A stretch of 64,000 bases of DNA from positions 1-64,000 of the forward strand of contig JBHELD010000030.1 in NCBI GenBank assembly GCA_046263255.1, in the 5' to 3' direction. This stretch comes from JALZEG01 sp046263255. Lineage in GTDB: Bacteria; Actinomycetota; CADDZG01; WHSQ01. Positions 1 to 8,356 of the stretch are shown here, one piece after another. The notes below the pieces were generated by a model. The model searched no databases. It worked only from the letters and a program-made list of their open reading frames with translations, and was not told the origin of the DNA. Numbering within the stretch: position 1 is the stretch's first letter; each line of letters starts with the position of its first letter. A program made the position numbers and the translations under genes.

Positions 1-2
1 GC

Positions 3-530
3 AGCAACGGCGGCGCCGACAAGCCCAACGGCCCCGGCGGGGTCGACAAGGCCGACCAGGACGGCAACAACGGCTGCGGCAACGACGACGACTTCGAAGA
101 CGACAACGAGGGCTGGTGCGGCGGCAAGCCCAAGCCCGCCACGTCCGCTCCGTCAGGGCCGTGCGACGCCGACGCCACCATGCCGGGCCTCCAGCCGTGC
201 GTCACCGGTGTCCTCCCGACGGCACCGTGTCCCGAGGAGACGATGGCCGGCGGCGTCGGGGCCTGCGAGGACGACGTGGACGTGCTCGGCGGCGTGATCA
301 CCCGGCCGGCAACGCCGACCGTGAAAACGGAGGAGAGCGCCGAGGTCCTCGGAGAGCGCCTGGCGCAACCGGTCGCCCGCGGCGCCGACGAGGCCTCGGA
401 GCGCGGCGCCGTCTTCGCCGGGCGGCAGCTCCCGTTCACGGGCTCGGGGTTGCCGAGCGTGGCGGGCGTCGCCGTGTGTCTGCTCCTGATCGGCGCGGGG
501 ATCCTCGCGGCCCGGGGCAGCGCGGGGTAG
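3..530 (+). CDS. LPFTG-anchored surface protein, C-terminal part (5' end outside window)
   Basis: The reading frame is open from the first bases of the window, so the start lies upstream. The visible part is Asn/Gly/Asp-rich, low complexity and likely extracellular, followed by a Cys motif (GPCDADATMPGLQPC), a linker with VLGERLAQP, and a sorting signal: LPFTG, a hydrophobic segment of about 20 residues, and a short tail with a single arginine. LPXTG-type signals are cut by sortase and joined to the cell wall; no sortase gene is visible here. The next gene is a paralogue sharing the Cys motif, the VITRP stretch and the VLGER stretch, so the two arose by tandem duplication. The function beyond surface display is unknown. 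Confidence 0.8.
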   Translation, partial: SNGGADKPNGPGGVDKADQDGNNGCGNDDDFEDDNEGWCGGKPKPATSAPSGPCDADATMPGLQPCVTGVLPTAPCPEETMAGGVGACEDDVDVLGGVITRPATPTVKTEESAEVLGERLAQPVARGADEASERGAVFAGRQLPFTGSGLPSVAGVAVCLLLIGAGILAARGSAG

Positions 531-578
531 GGCGCTCACCGCTCAGGGCTCCGGGAAGGACCAACGCGAGCCAGTCAC

Positions 579-600
579 GGGGGCCGGTTTTCCGGCCCCC
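579..600 (+). terminator. Hairpin after first LPFTG gene
   Basis: A perfect 9-bp stem (GGGGGCCGG/CCGGCCCCC) closes a TTTT loop about 50 bases after the stop codon. No T-run follows, so intrinsic termination is only probable. The remaining leader to the next gene (about 601-830) has small local hairpins, for example around TCCGAAAGGA, but I could not match it to any riboswitch class I know. Confidence 0.55.
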
Positions 601-830
601 GTCGCGCGCCCGGATGGACGGCGCGCGCGGAAGCGGCGGCGGCGTGTGCTTGGGACTAGTCCGAAAGGACTGCTGGAAACTTTAGGAAAATGGCCCGCCA
701 GGACGTTGTGGTGGCTCCCAGGATCTGGAAGACTGCTACCAACATCTGGAAGCGATGTCGGCAACCGGGTGGAATTCCTTTAGCGGCCGGTACTCCCGCC
801 GGTCAGGCAGTCGAAGCAAAGGAGCCGCAG

Positions 831-2042
831 GTGTCGAAGACAGTGCGCAGGAACCAGAGGGCTTCCGGTGTCCTCGCGATGATCGTGGGCGTCCTGATGA
901 TCGTCGCCGGTCCCGTGTTCGCCGACTCGGGCAACGGGAACTCCGGTAAGAAGGACGAGTCGCTTCCCGCCGTCGCGTCCGCCGCGGCCCCCGAGTCGAA
1001 CGGCAACAACGGGAACGGGGGCGAGAAGAAGGACGAAGCCCCCGCGGCGGCGTCCAACAGCGCTCCCGGGAACTCCGCCGACAAGGGCAACGCGGGTGGC
1101 AACGGCAACGGCAGTGAGAACGGCAACGGAAACGCGAACGGCAAGAACGACGCGGGCTCCGCTCCCGGCGCATCGAACGGCAACGGGACCGCCTCGGACG
1201 GCTCGTCGCCGGCCGGCGGGGGCTCCTCGGCGTCCGCGGGCAAGGACGACGGGTGGGAGAGCGCTCCCGGCCAGGACGGCAAGGGCTGCGACCAGAACGG
1301 TCAGGGCTCGGGTCCCTACGCCTCGACGTGTGACGGGTCGCCGTCGCAGAACGGCAACGGCGGCGGCAACGGCGGCGGCAAGCCGTGCGCCGGCTGCGTC
1401 GGCAACGCCGACAACAAGAACCCTCCGGGCCAGCTGCCGAACGGCAAGGACCCCAACAACGGCTACGAGTGTGACGGCAACAACGGCATCGGCAAGGGCA
1501 ACCCCGCCCACACCAGCTGCACCCCCGGCTCCACGCCGCCGCCGTGCACGGGCAAGAAGTGCAACCCCGGAAAGCCGGAGTGCCCCGGGAACAGCTGTGG
1601 CAAGCCGGAGTGCCCCGGCAACAGCTGCAACCCCTGCCCGGGCAACAGCTGCCACACCCCGCCGCCGAACGGCCCGTGCGACGCAGACCCGAACATGCCG
1701 GGGACGCAGCCGTGCAACAACCCGGAGGGGCCGTGCGACGCAGACCCGACGATGCCCGGCACGCAGCCGTGTGTGAACCCGACGCCGCCGCCGGGCAAGG
1801 ACCCCGACGTGGTGAAGCCGGACGTGATCACCCGCCCCGGTCGCCCGAACAGGCCCGACAGGCCTACCGTGCTGGGCGAGCGCATCCAGCGGCCGGAGAC
1901 GCCGACGCTGGCGAGCCGGCAGCCGACGGCGCCGCTCGGAGGGCTGCTGCCCTTCACCGGAGCGAACCTCCTGATCTTCCTGGGGACGGGGCTGTCCCTC
2001 ACGGGCGCAGGAGTCATGTTGAGCGGGCGCAGGCGCAGGTAG
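831..2042 (+). CDS. LPFTG-anchored low-complexity surface protein
   Basis: This is about 403 residues from a GTG start, chosen because AAAGGAG lies 7 bases upstream and a signal peptide follows directly (VSKTVRRNQRASG, then a hydrophobic run ending near PVFADSG). An ATG-initiated extension to 690 is possible but would bury the signal peptide. The middle is Asn/Gly/Ser-rich and then Cys/Pro-rich, with two copies each of PGNSC-like and GPCDADPxMPGTQPC motifs. The end is a sortase signal: LPFTG, a hydrophobic helix and RRRR. It is a paralogue of the truncated gene upstream. The paired cysteines suggest disulfides outside the cell. The actual role is unknown. Confidence 0.8.
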   Translation: MSKTVRRNQRASGVLAMIVGVLMIVAGPVFADSGNGNSGKKDESLPAVASAAAPESNGNNGNGGEKKDEAPAAASNSAPGNSADKGNAGGNGNGSENGNGNANGKNDAGSAPGASNGNGTASDGSSPAGGGSSASAGKDDGWESAPGQDGKGCDQNGQGSGPYASTCDGSPSQNGNGGGNGGGKPCAGCVGNADNKNPPGQLPNGKDPNNGYECDGNNGIGKGNPAHTSCTPGSTPPPCTGKKCNPGKPECPGNSCGKPECPGNSCNPCPGNSCHTPPPNGPCDADPNMPGTQPCNNPEGPCDADPTMPGTQPCVNPTPPPGKDPDVVKPDVITRPGRPNRPDRPTVLGERIQRPETPTLASRQPTAPLGGLLPFTGANLLIFLGTGLSLTGAGVMLSGRRRR

Positions 2043-2071
2043 AAGATCCGCACCTCGCAAGGGAGAGAGAA

Positions 2072-2093
2072 GGAGGCCGGGCAACCGGCCTCC
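2072..2093 (+). terminator. Intrinsic terminator before prfB
   Basis: A 9-bp perfect stem (GGAGGCCGG/CCGGCCTCC) with a GCAA tetraloop is followed by TTCTTCTTATT. It sits 30 bases after the LPFTG gene stop and separates the surface genes from prfB. Confidence 0.8.
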
Positions 2094-2119
2094 TTCTTCT
2101 TATTGCGTAGGCTCGGGTC

Positions 2120-3227
2120 ATGGCCGACGTCACCGAACGCGTGGCCGCGCTGCGCGAGAAGCTCTCTCACGTCAAGGAGTACCTTTGACGTCGACCGCAA
2201 ACGCGCTCGTCTAGACGAGGTCCGCGCTCGGGCTGCGGCCCCCGACCTCTGGGACGACCCCTCGTCCGCACAGAAGACCATGGCGGAGCTGGCGCGCCTT
2301 GGCGACGACGTCCGGCTCTACGACTCGATCGCGCAGCGCCTCGACGACGCCGAGCTCATGTGGGAGCTCGCGGAGTCGGAGAAGGACTCCGGTGCCGCGG
2401 GCGACGTGGAGGAGGAGCTCGGCGCGCTCGAGAACGAGATCGGATCGCTCGAGGTCGTGTCGCTCCTCGGGGGCGAGTTCGACGAGAACCCTGCGATCCT
2501 GTCCGTCAACGCGGGAGAAGGGGGAACCGATTCGCAGGACTGGGCGGAGCAGCTCCTGCGCATGTACCTGCGGTGGGCCGAGCGCCGCGGCTTCGCGACC
2601 GAGGTCCTCGAGGTCACGCCGGGGGAGGAGGCCGGGCTGAAGAGCGCCACCGCGACCGTCACCGGCCGCCACGCCTACGGGCTGCTCGCGGCCGAGCGCG
2701 GCGTGCACCGGCTCGTCCGGATCTCTCCGTTCGACGCGAACAGGCGCAGGCACACTTCGTTCGCCTCGGTGGACGTGACGCCCGAGGTCGAGGACGACAT
2801 CGACGTCGAGATCTCGCCGGACGACCTCCGCGTGGACACCTACAGATCGTCGGGAGCGGGGGGGCAGCACGTCAACGTGACCGACTCGGCGGTGCGGATC
2901 ACGCACCTCCCGACAGGCATCGTCGTGTCGTGCCAGAACGAGCGTTCGCAGATGCAGAACCGGGCGGTCGCGATGCGCGTGCTGAGGTCGCGGCTGCTGG
3001 CGAAGGCGCGCGAGGAGCGGGGGGCGGAGATCGACGCGCTGCGGGGGGAGCGCCGCGAGATCGGCTTCGGCTCGCAGATCCGGTCGTACGTGATGCATCC
3101 GTACCAAATGGTCAAAGACCACAGAACCGAGGCCGAGGTCGGCAACGTGCAGGCGGTTCTCGACGGCGACATCGACCGCTTCATCGAAGCCGAGCTCAAG
3201 CGCAAGGCCACGGTCGCGCACTCGTGA
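2120..3227 (+). CDS. prfB: Peptide chain release factor 2, with programmed +1 frameshift
   Basis: RF2 recognises UAA and UGA and triggers peptide release. The protein is read from ATG 2120 for 22 codons (MADVTERVAALREKL...) to CTT TGA, then continues in the +1 frame as DVDRKRARLDEV, giving about 368 residues, normal for RF2. The RF2-type SPF anticodon-like motif (RISPFDANR) and the peptidyl-transferase GGQ motif (SSGAGGQHVNVTDSAV, near residue 248) are present. The zero-frame stop TGA at 2186-2188 means simple gene callers start this gene in the wrong frame. ftsE follows 25 bases later, a common prfB-ftsE arrangement. The frameshift lets RF2 level control its own synthesis. Confidence 0.95.
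2174..2189 (+). promoter_or_regulatory. prfB programmed frameshift site
   Basis: AAGGAG (2174-2179), three bases, then CTT TGA C (2183-2189). This matches the E. coli prfB site in every known element: an internal Shine-Dalgarno-like sequence three bases before CTT, the slippery CUU codon, a weak UGA stop and a following C. After slippage by one base, GAC at 2187 is read. Confidence 0.93.
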
Positions 3228-3252
3228 CCCGCGCTCCGGTACGCTCTAGACG

Positions 3253-3939
3253 ATGATCAGGACCGTAGACGTCTACAAGGAGTACAAGGGGGGCATCCGC
3301 GCCCTGAGCGGCGTCTCGATCGACATCGAGAAGGGCGAGTTCGTCTTCGTCGTCGGTCCCTCCGGCTCGGGCAAGTCGACGTTCCTCAAGCTGCTCACGA
3401 AAGAGGAGGAGCCGACGCGCGGCGAGGTATACGTCGCGGGGAAGAACCTCGCGAGCCTCCCGCGCTGGCGCGTCCCTTATCTCCGGCGCAACGTGGGGTG
3501 CGTCTTCCAGGACTTCAAGCTCCTGCCGAACAAGACGGTGTTCGAGAACGTCGCCTTCGGGCTCGAGGTGATCGGGCGCCCGCGCGCCGTCGTGCAGCGG
3601 CAGGTGCCGCAGATCCTCGAGCTGGTCGGGCTCGGCGAGAAGCTCGACCGCTTTCCCGACGAGCTCTCGGGAGGCGAGCAGCAGCGGGTATCGATCGCGC
3701 GCGCGTTCGTCAACCGTCCGCTGATCCTGATCGCGGACGAGCCGACGGGAAACCTCGACCCCGCGACGTCGGTGGGGATCATGCGGCTCCTCGACAGGAT
3801 CAACCGCACCGGCACGACCATCGTGATGGCGACGCACGACCACGCGATCGTCGACTCGATGCGGCGGCGCGTGATCGAGCTCGAGAGCGGTGACGTCGTC
3901 CGCGACCAGTCCCGCGGCATCTACGGCGTCGGGACGTAG
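3253..3939 (+). CDS. ftsE: Cell-division ATP-binding protein FtsE
   Basis: This is a 228-residue ABC ATPase of normal FtsE length. Walker A is GPSGSGKST (about residues 35-43), the signature is LSGGEQQR and Walker B is LILIADEPTGNLDP. The Q-loop region FQDFKLLPNKTVFENVAF is typical of FtsE. FtsE drives conformational changes in FtsX that switch on periplasmic or wall-side murein hydrolases at the division site. The ftsX start follows 4 bases after the stop. Confidence 0.95.
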   Translation: MIRTVDVYKEYKGGIRALSGVSIDIEKGEFVFVVGPSGSGKSTFLKLLTKEEEPTRGEVYVAGKNLASLPRWRVPYLRRNVGCVFQDFKLLPNKTVFENVAFGLEVIGRPRAVVQRQVPQILELVGLGEKLDRFPDELSGGEQQRVSIARAFVNRPLILIADEPTGNLDPATSVGIMRLLDRINRTGTTIVMATHDHAIVDSMRRRVIELESGDVVRDQSRGIYGVGT

Positions 3940-3943
3940 CGTC

Positions 3944-4825
3944 ATGCGGGTCGGTTACTTCCTCGGCGAGACCGTCACGAACCTGCGGCGGAACCTGTTG
4001 ATGACGATTGCGGCCGTCTCGACGGTCGCGATCTCGCTCCTGCTCCTCGGCGGCGTGCAGATCCTCGGCATGATCGTGAACAAGGCCACGCTCGGCTGGG
4101 AGTCGAAGGTCGAGATCTCCGCGTTCCTGCGTGACGACATCGCGGACGGCGAGCTCCAGGCGTTGCAGGACGACCTCTCGAACATGCCCGAGGTGGAGGA
4201 GATCACGTACATCTCCAAGGCGCAGGCGTTCGAGGAGTTCAAGGAGCTCTACGCCGACCAGCCGGAGCTGTGGGAGACGATCCCCCCGAACTCACTCCCG
4301 GCGTCGCTTCGCGTCAAGCTCGTCGACGCGAAGTGGACCGAGGAGGTAGCGGCTCGCATCGACGGGGCGCCCGGGATCGACGAGGTGAAGTTCGGCGGCG
4401 AGTTCATCAAGAAGCTCCTCAGGATCAACGCGCTGCTCCGGACGATCACGCTCGCGATGTCGTTGGTCCTTCTCGTGGCGGCGGCCGGTCTGATCGCGAA
4501 CACGATCCGCGTCGCGATCTACGCGCGCCGTGACGAGATCGGGATCATGAAGCTCGTCGGCGCCACGAACTGGTTCATCCGCATCCCGTTCATGCTCGAG
4601 GGCGTCTTCGCCGCGCTGGTAGGCGCCGCCGTCTCGGGGGCGGTCGTCCTGGCGGCGAACGCCTTTCTGTTCCCGCCGATCCGGGACTTCCTGCCCTTCC
4701 TGGAGGGCGTGTTCGCGTTCTCGGGAGGCGAGATCCTCTCGGTTCTGCTCGTTCTGGTGGGCGTCGGCGCCGGCGTCGGGATCGTCGGGTCCTCGCTCGC
4801 CTTGCGGCGGTTCCTCGAGGTCTAA
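3944..4825 (+). CDS. ftsX: Cell-division permease-like protein FtsX
   Basis: This is a 293-residue membrane protein. ATG 3944 is chosen because it follows the ftsE stop and gives the usual FtsX start (MRVGYFLGETVTNLRRN). One N-terminal membrane helix (about residues 20-43) is followed by a large extracellular domain (about 45-165) and three C-terminal helices. FtsX carries no transport substrate in known systems; its outer loop recruits a coiled-coil murein hydrolase or its activator. The M23 coiled-coil protein encoded next is the obvious partner. Confidence 0.93.
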   Translation: MRVGYFLGETVTNLRRNLLMTIAAVSTVAISLLLLGGVQILGMIVNKATLGWESKVEISAFLRDDIADGELQALQDDLSNMPEVEEITYISKAQAFEEFKELYADQPELWETIPPNSLPASLRVKLVDAKWTEEVAARIDGAPGIDEVKFGGEFIKKLLRINALLRTITLAMSLVLLVAAAGLIANTIRVAIYARRDEIGIMKLVGATNWFIRIPFMLEGVFAALVGAAVSGAVVLAANAFLFPPIRDFLPFLEGVFAFSGGEILSVLLVLVGVGAGVGIVGSSLALRRFLEV

Positions 4826-4835
4826 AGGGTCCGCC

Positions 4836-4870
4836 CGAGCGCGCCGACGATCCTCAGAGGGGCGCGCTCG
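4836..4870 (+). terminator. Hairpin between ftsX and the M23 gene
   Basis: A 10-bp perfect stem, CGAGCGCGCC/GGCGCGCTCG, has a 15-base loop just after the ftsX stop. No T-run follows, so it may only attenuate readthrough. The AT-richer stretch after it (about 4876-4905) could hold a promoter for the hydrolase gene, but no clear -35/-10 pair stands out. Confidence 0.4.
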
Positions 4871-4928
4871 CCCGGTTTGGGCGTATCTACTGTTGTTATT
4901 GGGGGCTCTGTTACTTAGGATGACGCCG

Positions 4929-6146
4929 ATGCGGATGTTGCCGAAGCTGACCGGGCGCGGGATGGCGGGCGTCCTGCTTGCCCTGCTGGTGGCGGGTCTC
5001 GGGATACCGGCGGCCGCAGACCCCGGCGGAGACCTCGACGAGATCCGCGACCGGCAGGAGCGCGTCGAGGCGCGAAAGAACCAGAAGCTCGCACGCGCCG
5101 CCGACGTCGACGACCGCGTCGCGGAGCTCGACCGTCAGCGCGACGAGGTCGAGGCGAGGGTCGAGGAGCTCTCGGCCGATGTGGCCGCCGTCGACGTCAA
5201 GATCTCGAGGACCAAAGAGAAGCTCGCGGTCGCGCAGCAGCAGCTGGCGCTCCTCGAGGAGGAGCTCGACGGGATCCGGCGCCGCCTCGACCGCCGCACC
5301 GACCTCCTCACGACGCGGGCCATCGAGGCCTACAAGGCCGGTCCCGCCGGGTACCTGGACTCGCTGCTCTCGTCCACCGACATCGCGGAGCTCGTCGACC
5401 GTGTCGAGTACCGGCAGTCGGCCATGGAGACCGACGCCGAGCTGATCGACACGATCGAGGTCCTGCAGGAGGAGACCGAGGTCCAGGAGGAGCTCGCCGA
5501 GGAGAAGCAGCTCGAGATCGCGGAGGCGAAGCTCGACCTCGAGGCGGCGCGCGCCGAGCTGGCGGCCAAGCGAGACGAGCGGGCCGCGGTCCTGGCGCAG
5601 AAGGACGCGGTCCTCACCGAGAAGCGGATCCTGCTCGGCGACCTTCGCTCGGACGCTCAGCGTCTCGCTAGGGTCGAGGCACAGCTCGAGGCGGACGAGG
5701 CCCGGATCCTCGCGGCCCTCCAGGCGGGGCCGGCCCCCGCCGGACCGGCTCCCGTCGGAGGAGGACAGCTCCTGTTCCCGGCCGCCGGCCCGATCACGTC
5801 GCCGTACGGCTACCGGACGCACCCGATCTTCGGCGACCGGCGGCTCCACACGGGGATCGACATCGGCGCGGGGTACGGCGCTCCCGTCGTCGCCGCCGAT
5901 GCCGGCACGGTCGTGTTCGCCGGCGTGATGAGCGGCTACGGCAACGTGATCGCGGTCGACCACGGCGGGGGCCTCGCGACCACGTACAACCACCTCTCGG
6001 CCTTCTACGTCGGCAGCGGACAGATCGTCTCGCGGGGCAGCAGCATCGGAGCCGTGGGCTGCACCGGCTACTGCACGGGCCCCCATCTCCACTTCGAGGT
6101 CAGGGTCAACGGGTCGCCCGTCGACCCGATGCCCTACCTCCAGTAG
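4929..6146 (+). CDS. Coiled-coil M23 murein endopeptidase, likely FtsEX partner
   Basis: About 405 residues from ATG 4929 (TAGGA 8 bases upstream; ATG 4920 and 4935 are alternatives). A signal peptide ends near IPAAADPGG. Residues of about 35-265 are a long charged coiled coil, and the last 125 are an M23/LytM domain with the zinc ligands visible in HTGIDIG and HLHFEVR. In EnvC and PcsB a coiled coil binds FtsX and a C-terminal domain cuts or activates cutting of peptidoglycan. Here the zinc ligands are intact, so the protein may be an enzyme itself rather than an activator like EnvC, whose LytM domain is degenerate. Confidence 0.88.
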   Translation: MRMLPKLTGRGMAGVLLALLVAGLGIPAAADPGGDLDEIRDRQERVEARKNQKLARAADVDDRVAELDRQRDEVEARVEELSADVAAVDVKISRTKEKLAVAQQQLALLEEELDGIRRRLDRRTDLLTTRAIEAYKAGPAGYLDSLLSSTDIAELVDRVEYRQSAMETDAELIDTIEVLQEETEVQEELAEEKQLEIAEAKLDLEAARAELAAKRDERAAVLAQKDAVLTEKRILLGDLRSDAQRLARVEAQLEADEARILAALQAGPAPAGPAPVGGGQLLFPAAGPITSPYGYRTHPIFGDRRLHTGIDIGAGYGAPVVAADAGTVVFAGVMSGYGNVIAVDHGGGLATTYNHLSAFYVGSGQIVSRGSSIGAVGCTGYCTGPHLHFEVRVNGSPVDPMPYLQ

Positions 6147-6173
6147 CCGTCTCCCAGCGACTACCCTGAAGGC

Positions 6174-7376
6174 ATGCAGCAGTGGGTGAAGGTCTCGCTG
6201 GCCGTGCTCGCGGCTCTGGCCGTCTGCCTCACCGCGTTCACGTTGGGCGTCGGGGTCGGCGAGCGGAACGGCGCCGGGGGCCGCGGGTTCCCGCTCTCCG
6301 GTAGCGACGACGCCCGGGGGTTCGACCTCGTCGAGGACGCGTACGAGGAGATCCAGTCGTCCGCGGTGGAGGCGCCCGGCGCCGACGAGCTGGCGCGCGG
6401 CGCGATCAGGGGCATGCTGGAGGTGCTCCGCAAAGACGATCCCTACGCCCTCTTCTACTCGCCCAGCGCCTACCGGTCGTTCCAGGAGCTGACCACCGGC
6501 GAGTTCTCCGGCATCGGCGTATGGCTGAAGGACAAGGAGGAGGGCCTGACGATCGTGTCGGTGCTTCCCTCGACGCCCGCGCTCGAGGCAGGGCTGCAGG
6601 AGGGGGACGTCATCCAGACGATCGACGGCCGGCAGGTGTCCAGCCTCACCTCCGACGAGGCCGTCGCGCACATCAAGGGGCCCGAGGGGACGGCCGTGTC
6701 GCTCGGGATCCTCCGCGACGGCGAGGTCCTCGACTTCCGGATCGCGCGCGCGGAGATCGCGCTGCCGAACCTCCAGGCGAACCTCCGCTCCGACGGCCTC
6801 GGGTACGTCCAGCTCTTCGGTTTCGCACGGGGTGCGGGCGAGGAGGTGCGCGACGAGGTGTCGGACATGCTCGACGAGGGAGCCGAGGGGATCGTGCTCG
6901 ACCTCAGGAACAACGGCGGGGGGCTGTTCAGCGAGGCCGTCGAGGTGGCAAGCGTCTTCATCGAGGAAGGCGAGATCGTGATCTATCGGGAGAAGACGAG
7001 GACGGGCAGCGCCATCGACGACACGACGTACGCGGCCGAGGGCGACGCGTTCGAGGACGTGCCGCTGGTCGTCCTCGTCAACGAGGGCACGGCGAGCGCG
7101 TCGGAGATCGTCGCCGGAGCGCTGCAGGACCAGGAGCGCGCGACGCTCATCGGGACCACGACGTACGGCAAGGGGTCGGTCCAGGAGGTCGTGAGGCTGC
7201 GCGACGCGTCGGCTCTGAAGCTCACCACGGCCGCGTATCTCACACCGGACGGCCGCGACATCAACGGCTCGGGCATAGAGCCCGACGTCGAGGTCGCCGA
7301 GACCACGGAGCAGAAGGACCGGGCGGTCGAGATCCTGAAGGGGATCATCATCTCGACCGACGGCGCGCAGGGCTAG
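6174..7376 (+). CDS. S41 family C-terminal processing protease
   Basis: This is a 400-residue CtpA-type protease. It has an N-terminal membrane anchor or signal (VSLAVLAALAVCLTAFTLG), a short helical domain, a PDZ domain (about residues 95-185, with the GIGVWL and VSVLPSTPALEAGLQEGDVI parts) and the peptidase core. The Ser/Lys dyad lies in TASASE (Ser near 310) and TYGKGSVQE (Lys near 333). These proteases trim or destroy extracytoplasmic proteins. Placement after an FtsEX hydrolase is seen in other bacteria (envC-ctpA), where the protease controls hydrolase levels; a similar role here is inferred. Its stop overlaps the smpB start by one base. Confidence 0.92.
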   Translation: MQQWVKVSLAVLAALAVCLTAFTLGVGVGERNGAGGRGFPLSGSDDARGFDLVEDAYEEIQSSAVEAPGADELARGAIRGMLEVLRKDDPYALFYSPSAYRSFQELTTGEFSGIGVWLKDKEEGLTIVSVLPSTPALEAGLQEGDVIQTIDGRQVSSLTSDEAVAHIKGPEGTAVSLGILRDGEVLDFRIARAEIALPNLQANLRSDGLGYVQLFGFARGAGEEVRDEVSDMLDEGAEGIVLDLRNNGGGLFSEAVEVASVFIEEGEIVIYREKTRTGSAIDDTTYAAEGDAFEDVPLVVLVNEGTASASEIVAGALQDQERATLIGTTTYGKGSVQEVVRLRDASALKLTTAAYLTPDGRDINGSGIEPDVEVAETTEQKDRAVEILKGIIISTDGAQG

Positions 7377-7849
7377 TGGCCGGCGGCTCCGACGCCGGCG
7401 GGACGAAGCTGATCGCGCAGAACCGCAAGGCGCGGCACGAGTACGTGATCGAGGACACGGTCGAAGCCGGGCTCATGCTCGTCGGGACCGAGGTCAAGTC
7501 GTGCCGCGAGGGCAAGGTGTCGCTGACCGACGCCTACGCGGCCGTGCGGGACGGCGAGGCGTGGCTGCTGCAGTGCCACATCAACCCGTACTCCCATGGC
7601 AACCGGCAGAACCACGACCCGATGCGGCCGCGCAAGCTGTTGCTGCACCGCTCGGAGATCGAGCGCCTGGACGAGGAGGTGGCGCAGGGGGGCCGGACGC
7701 TGGTGCCGCTGCGGCTGTACTTCAAGCACGGCCTGGCGAAGGCCGAGATCGCGGTGGCGCGGGGAAAGAAGACCTACGACAAGCGCCAGAGCGAGGCGAA
7801 GAAGGATGCGGTGCGGCAGATGCAAAGGGAACTCGGCCGCCGCCGCTGA
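7376..7849 (+). CDS. smpB: SsrA-binding protein SmpB
   Basis: This is 157 residues from GTG 7376, which shares one base with the S41 stop TAG. SmpB hallmarks are GTEVKSCREGKVSL, HINPYSHGN, PMRPRKLLLHR and a basic C-terminal tail (KKTYDKRQSEAKK). SmpB binds tmRNA and mimics the missing anticodon arm so that tmRNA can enter the A site of stalled ribosomes. The tmRNA gene follows 134 bases downstream, a common arrangement. Confidence 0.96.
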   Translation: MAGGSDAGGTKLIAQNRKARHEYVIEDTVEAGLMLVGTEVKSCREGKVSLTDAYAAVRDGEAWLLQCHINPYSHGNRQNHDPMRPRKLLLHRSEIERLDEEVAQGGRTLVPLRLYFKHGLAKAEIAVARGKKTYDKRQSEAKKDAVRQMQRELGRRR

Positions 7850-7983
7850 GGGGATCTTGCGCCGCCCGTTGCGCGATCCCGTACGCCCGGCGCCGGTTTT
7901 TGCTCAACGAGCGCGGCTCTCGGGAAGGATCCTCGCCCCTCGGTCGTTACACTCCTGTGGCACTTTGAAAAGAACTTTGTCTT

Positions 7984-8343
7984 GGGGCTGAACAGGTATC
8001 GACTCTGATCAGACCGAGGCAGGGGAAGCGAGCCGAGGATTCCGGGTGTGACCTCGTTAAACATTCTCGGAACACCAATAAATGCCGCTGCCTAACAGCA
8101 CGGTCGCCATTCCTTAGCAATGGCCGTCGGCCCGGGGATCGCCTGCGCCCCCGGGATCCGGCGTCGCTCAGCAGGCTTACCGTCCGGAGCGTGCTCGGGG
8201 CGAAGGACGGGACACCTCACCTGAGCTAGGCACCGGCCGCTGCCGTCTGCGGGCCGGCCGGGGCCGAAATCGAACCGCAGACTATGCTCGTAGAAGCCCT
8301 GCCACGGGGTCGGAGGACCCGGGTTCGATTCCCGGCAGCTCCA
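7984..8343 (+). ncRNA. ssrA: Transfer-messenger RNA
   Basis: About 360 bases. The 5' GGGGCTG pairs with 3' CAGCTCC, including the G-U at the third pair that marks alanyl-tRNA acceptors. The D-loop-like part (AACAGGTATCGACTC), a PK1 helix (GCCGAGG with CCTCG) and a T arm (GGGTTCGATTCCC) are present. CCA is not encoded. The tag frame is unclear. GCC at 8084, placed by the usual U(-5)A(-4) rule, gives only Ala-Ala-Ala before TAA. The frame one base later gives PLPNSTVAIP with TAG in the loop of helix GCCATT/AATGGC. Tagging marks stalled products for proteolysis. Confidence 0.93.
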
Positions 8344-8344
8344 C
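8325..8344 (+). repeat. tmRNA 3' end, left copy of an att-like repeat
   Basis: The last 20 bases of the tmRNA T arm and acceptor are matched at 18 of 20 positions by 9690-9709. tmRNA 3' ends are frequent integration sites for mobile elements. The pair brackets about 1.35 kb holding the cupin and TetR genes. No integrase lies between them, so this is a candidate scar rather than an active element. Confidence 0.45.
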
Positions 8345-8356
8345 TTCATCTGCCAG

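Noticed and set aside
601..830. Possible riboswitch before the second LPFTG gene
   Set aside because: I compared it with c-di-GMP-I and c-di-AMP consensus patterns from memory. The CGAAAGG-like tetraloop is present but the conserved cores are not.
153..2084. Several long open frames antisense to or out of frame with the LPFTG genes
   Set aside because: High GC keeps non-coding frames open. They lack ribosome sites and sensible composition (Arg/Pro-rich), and they overlap better-supported genes.
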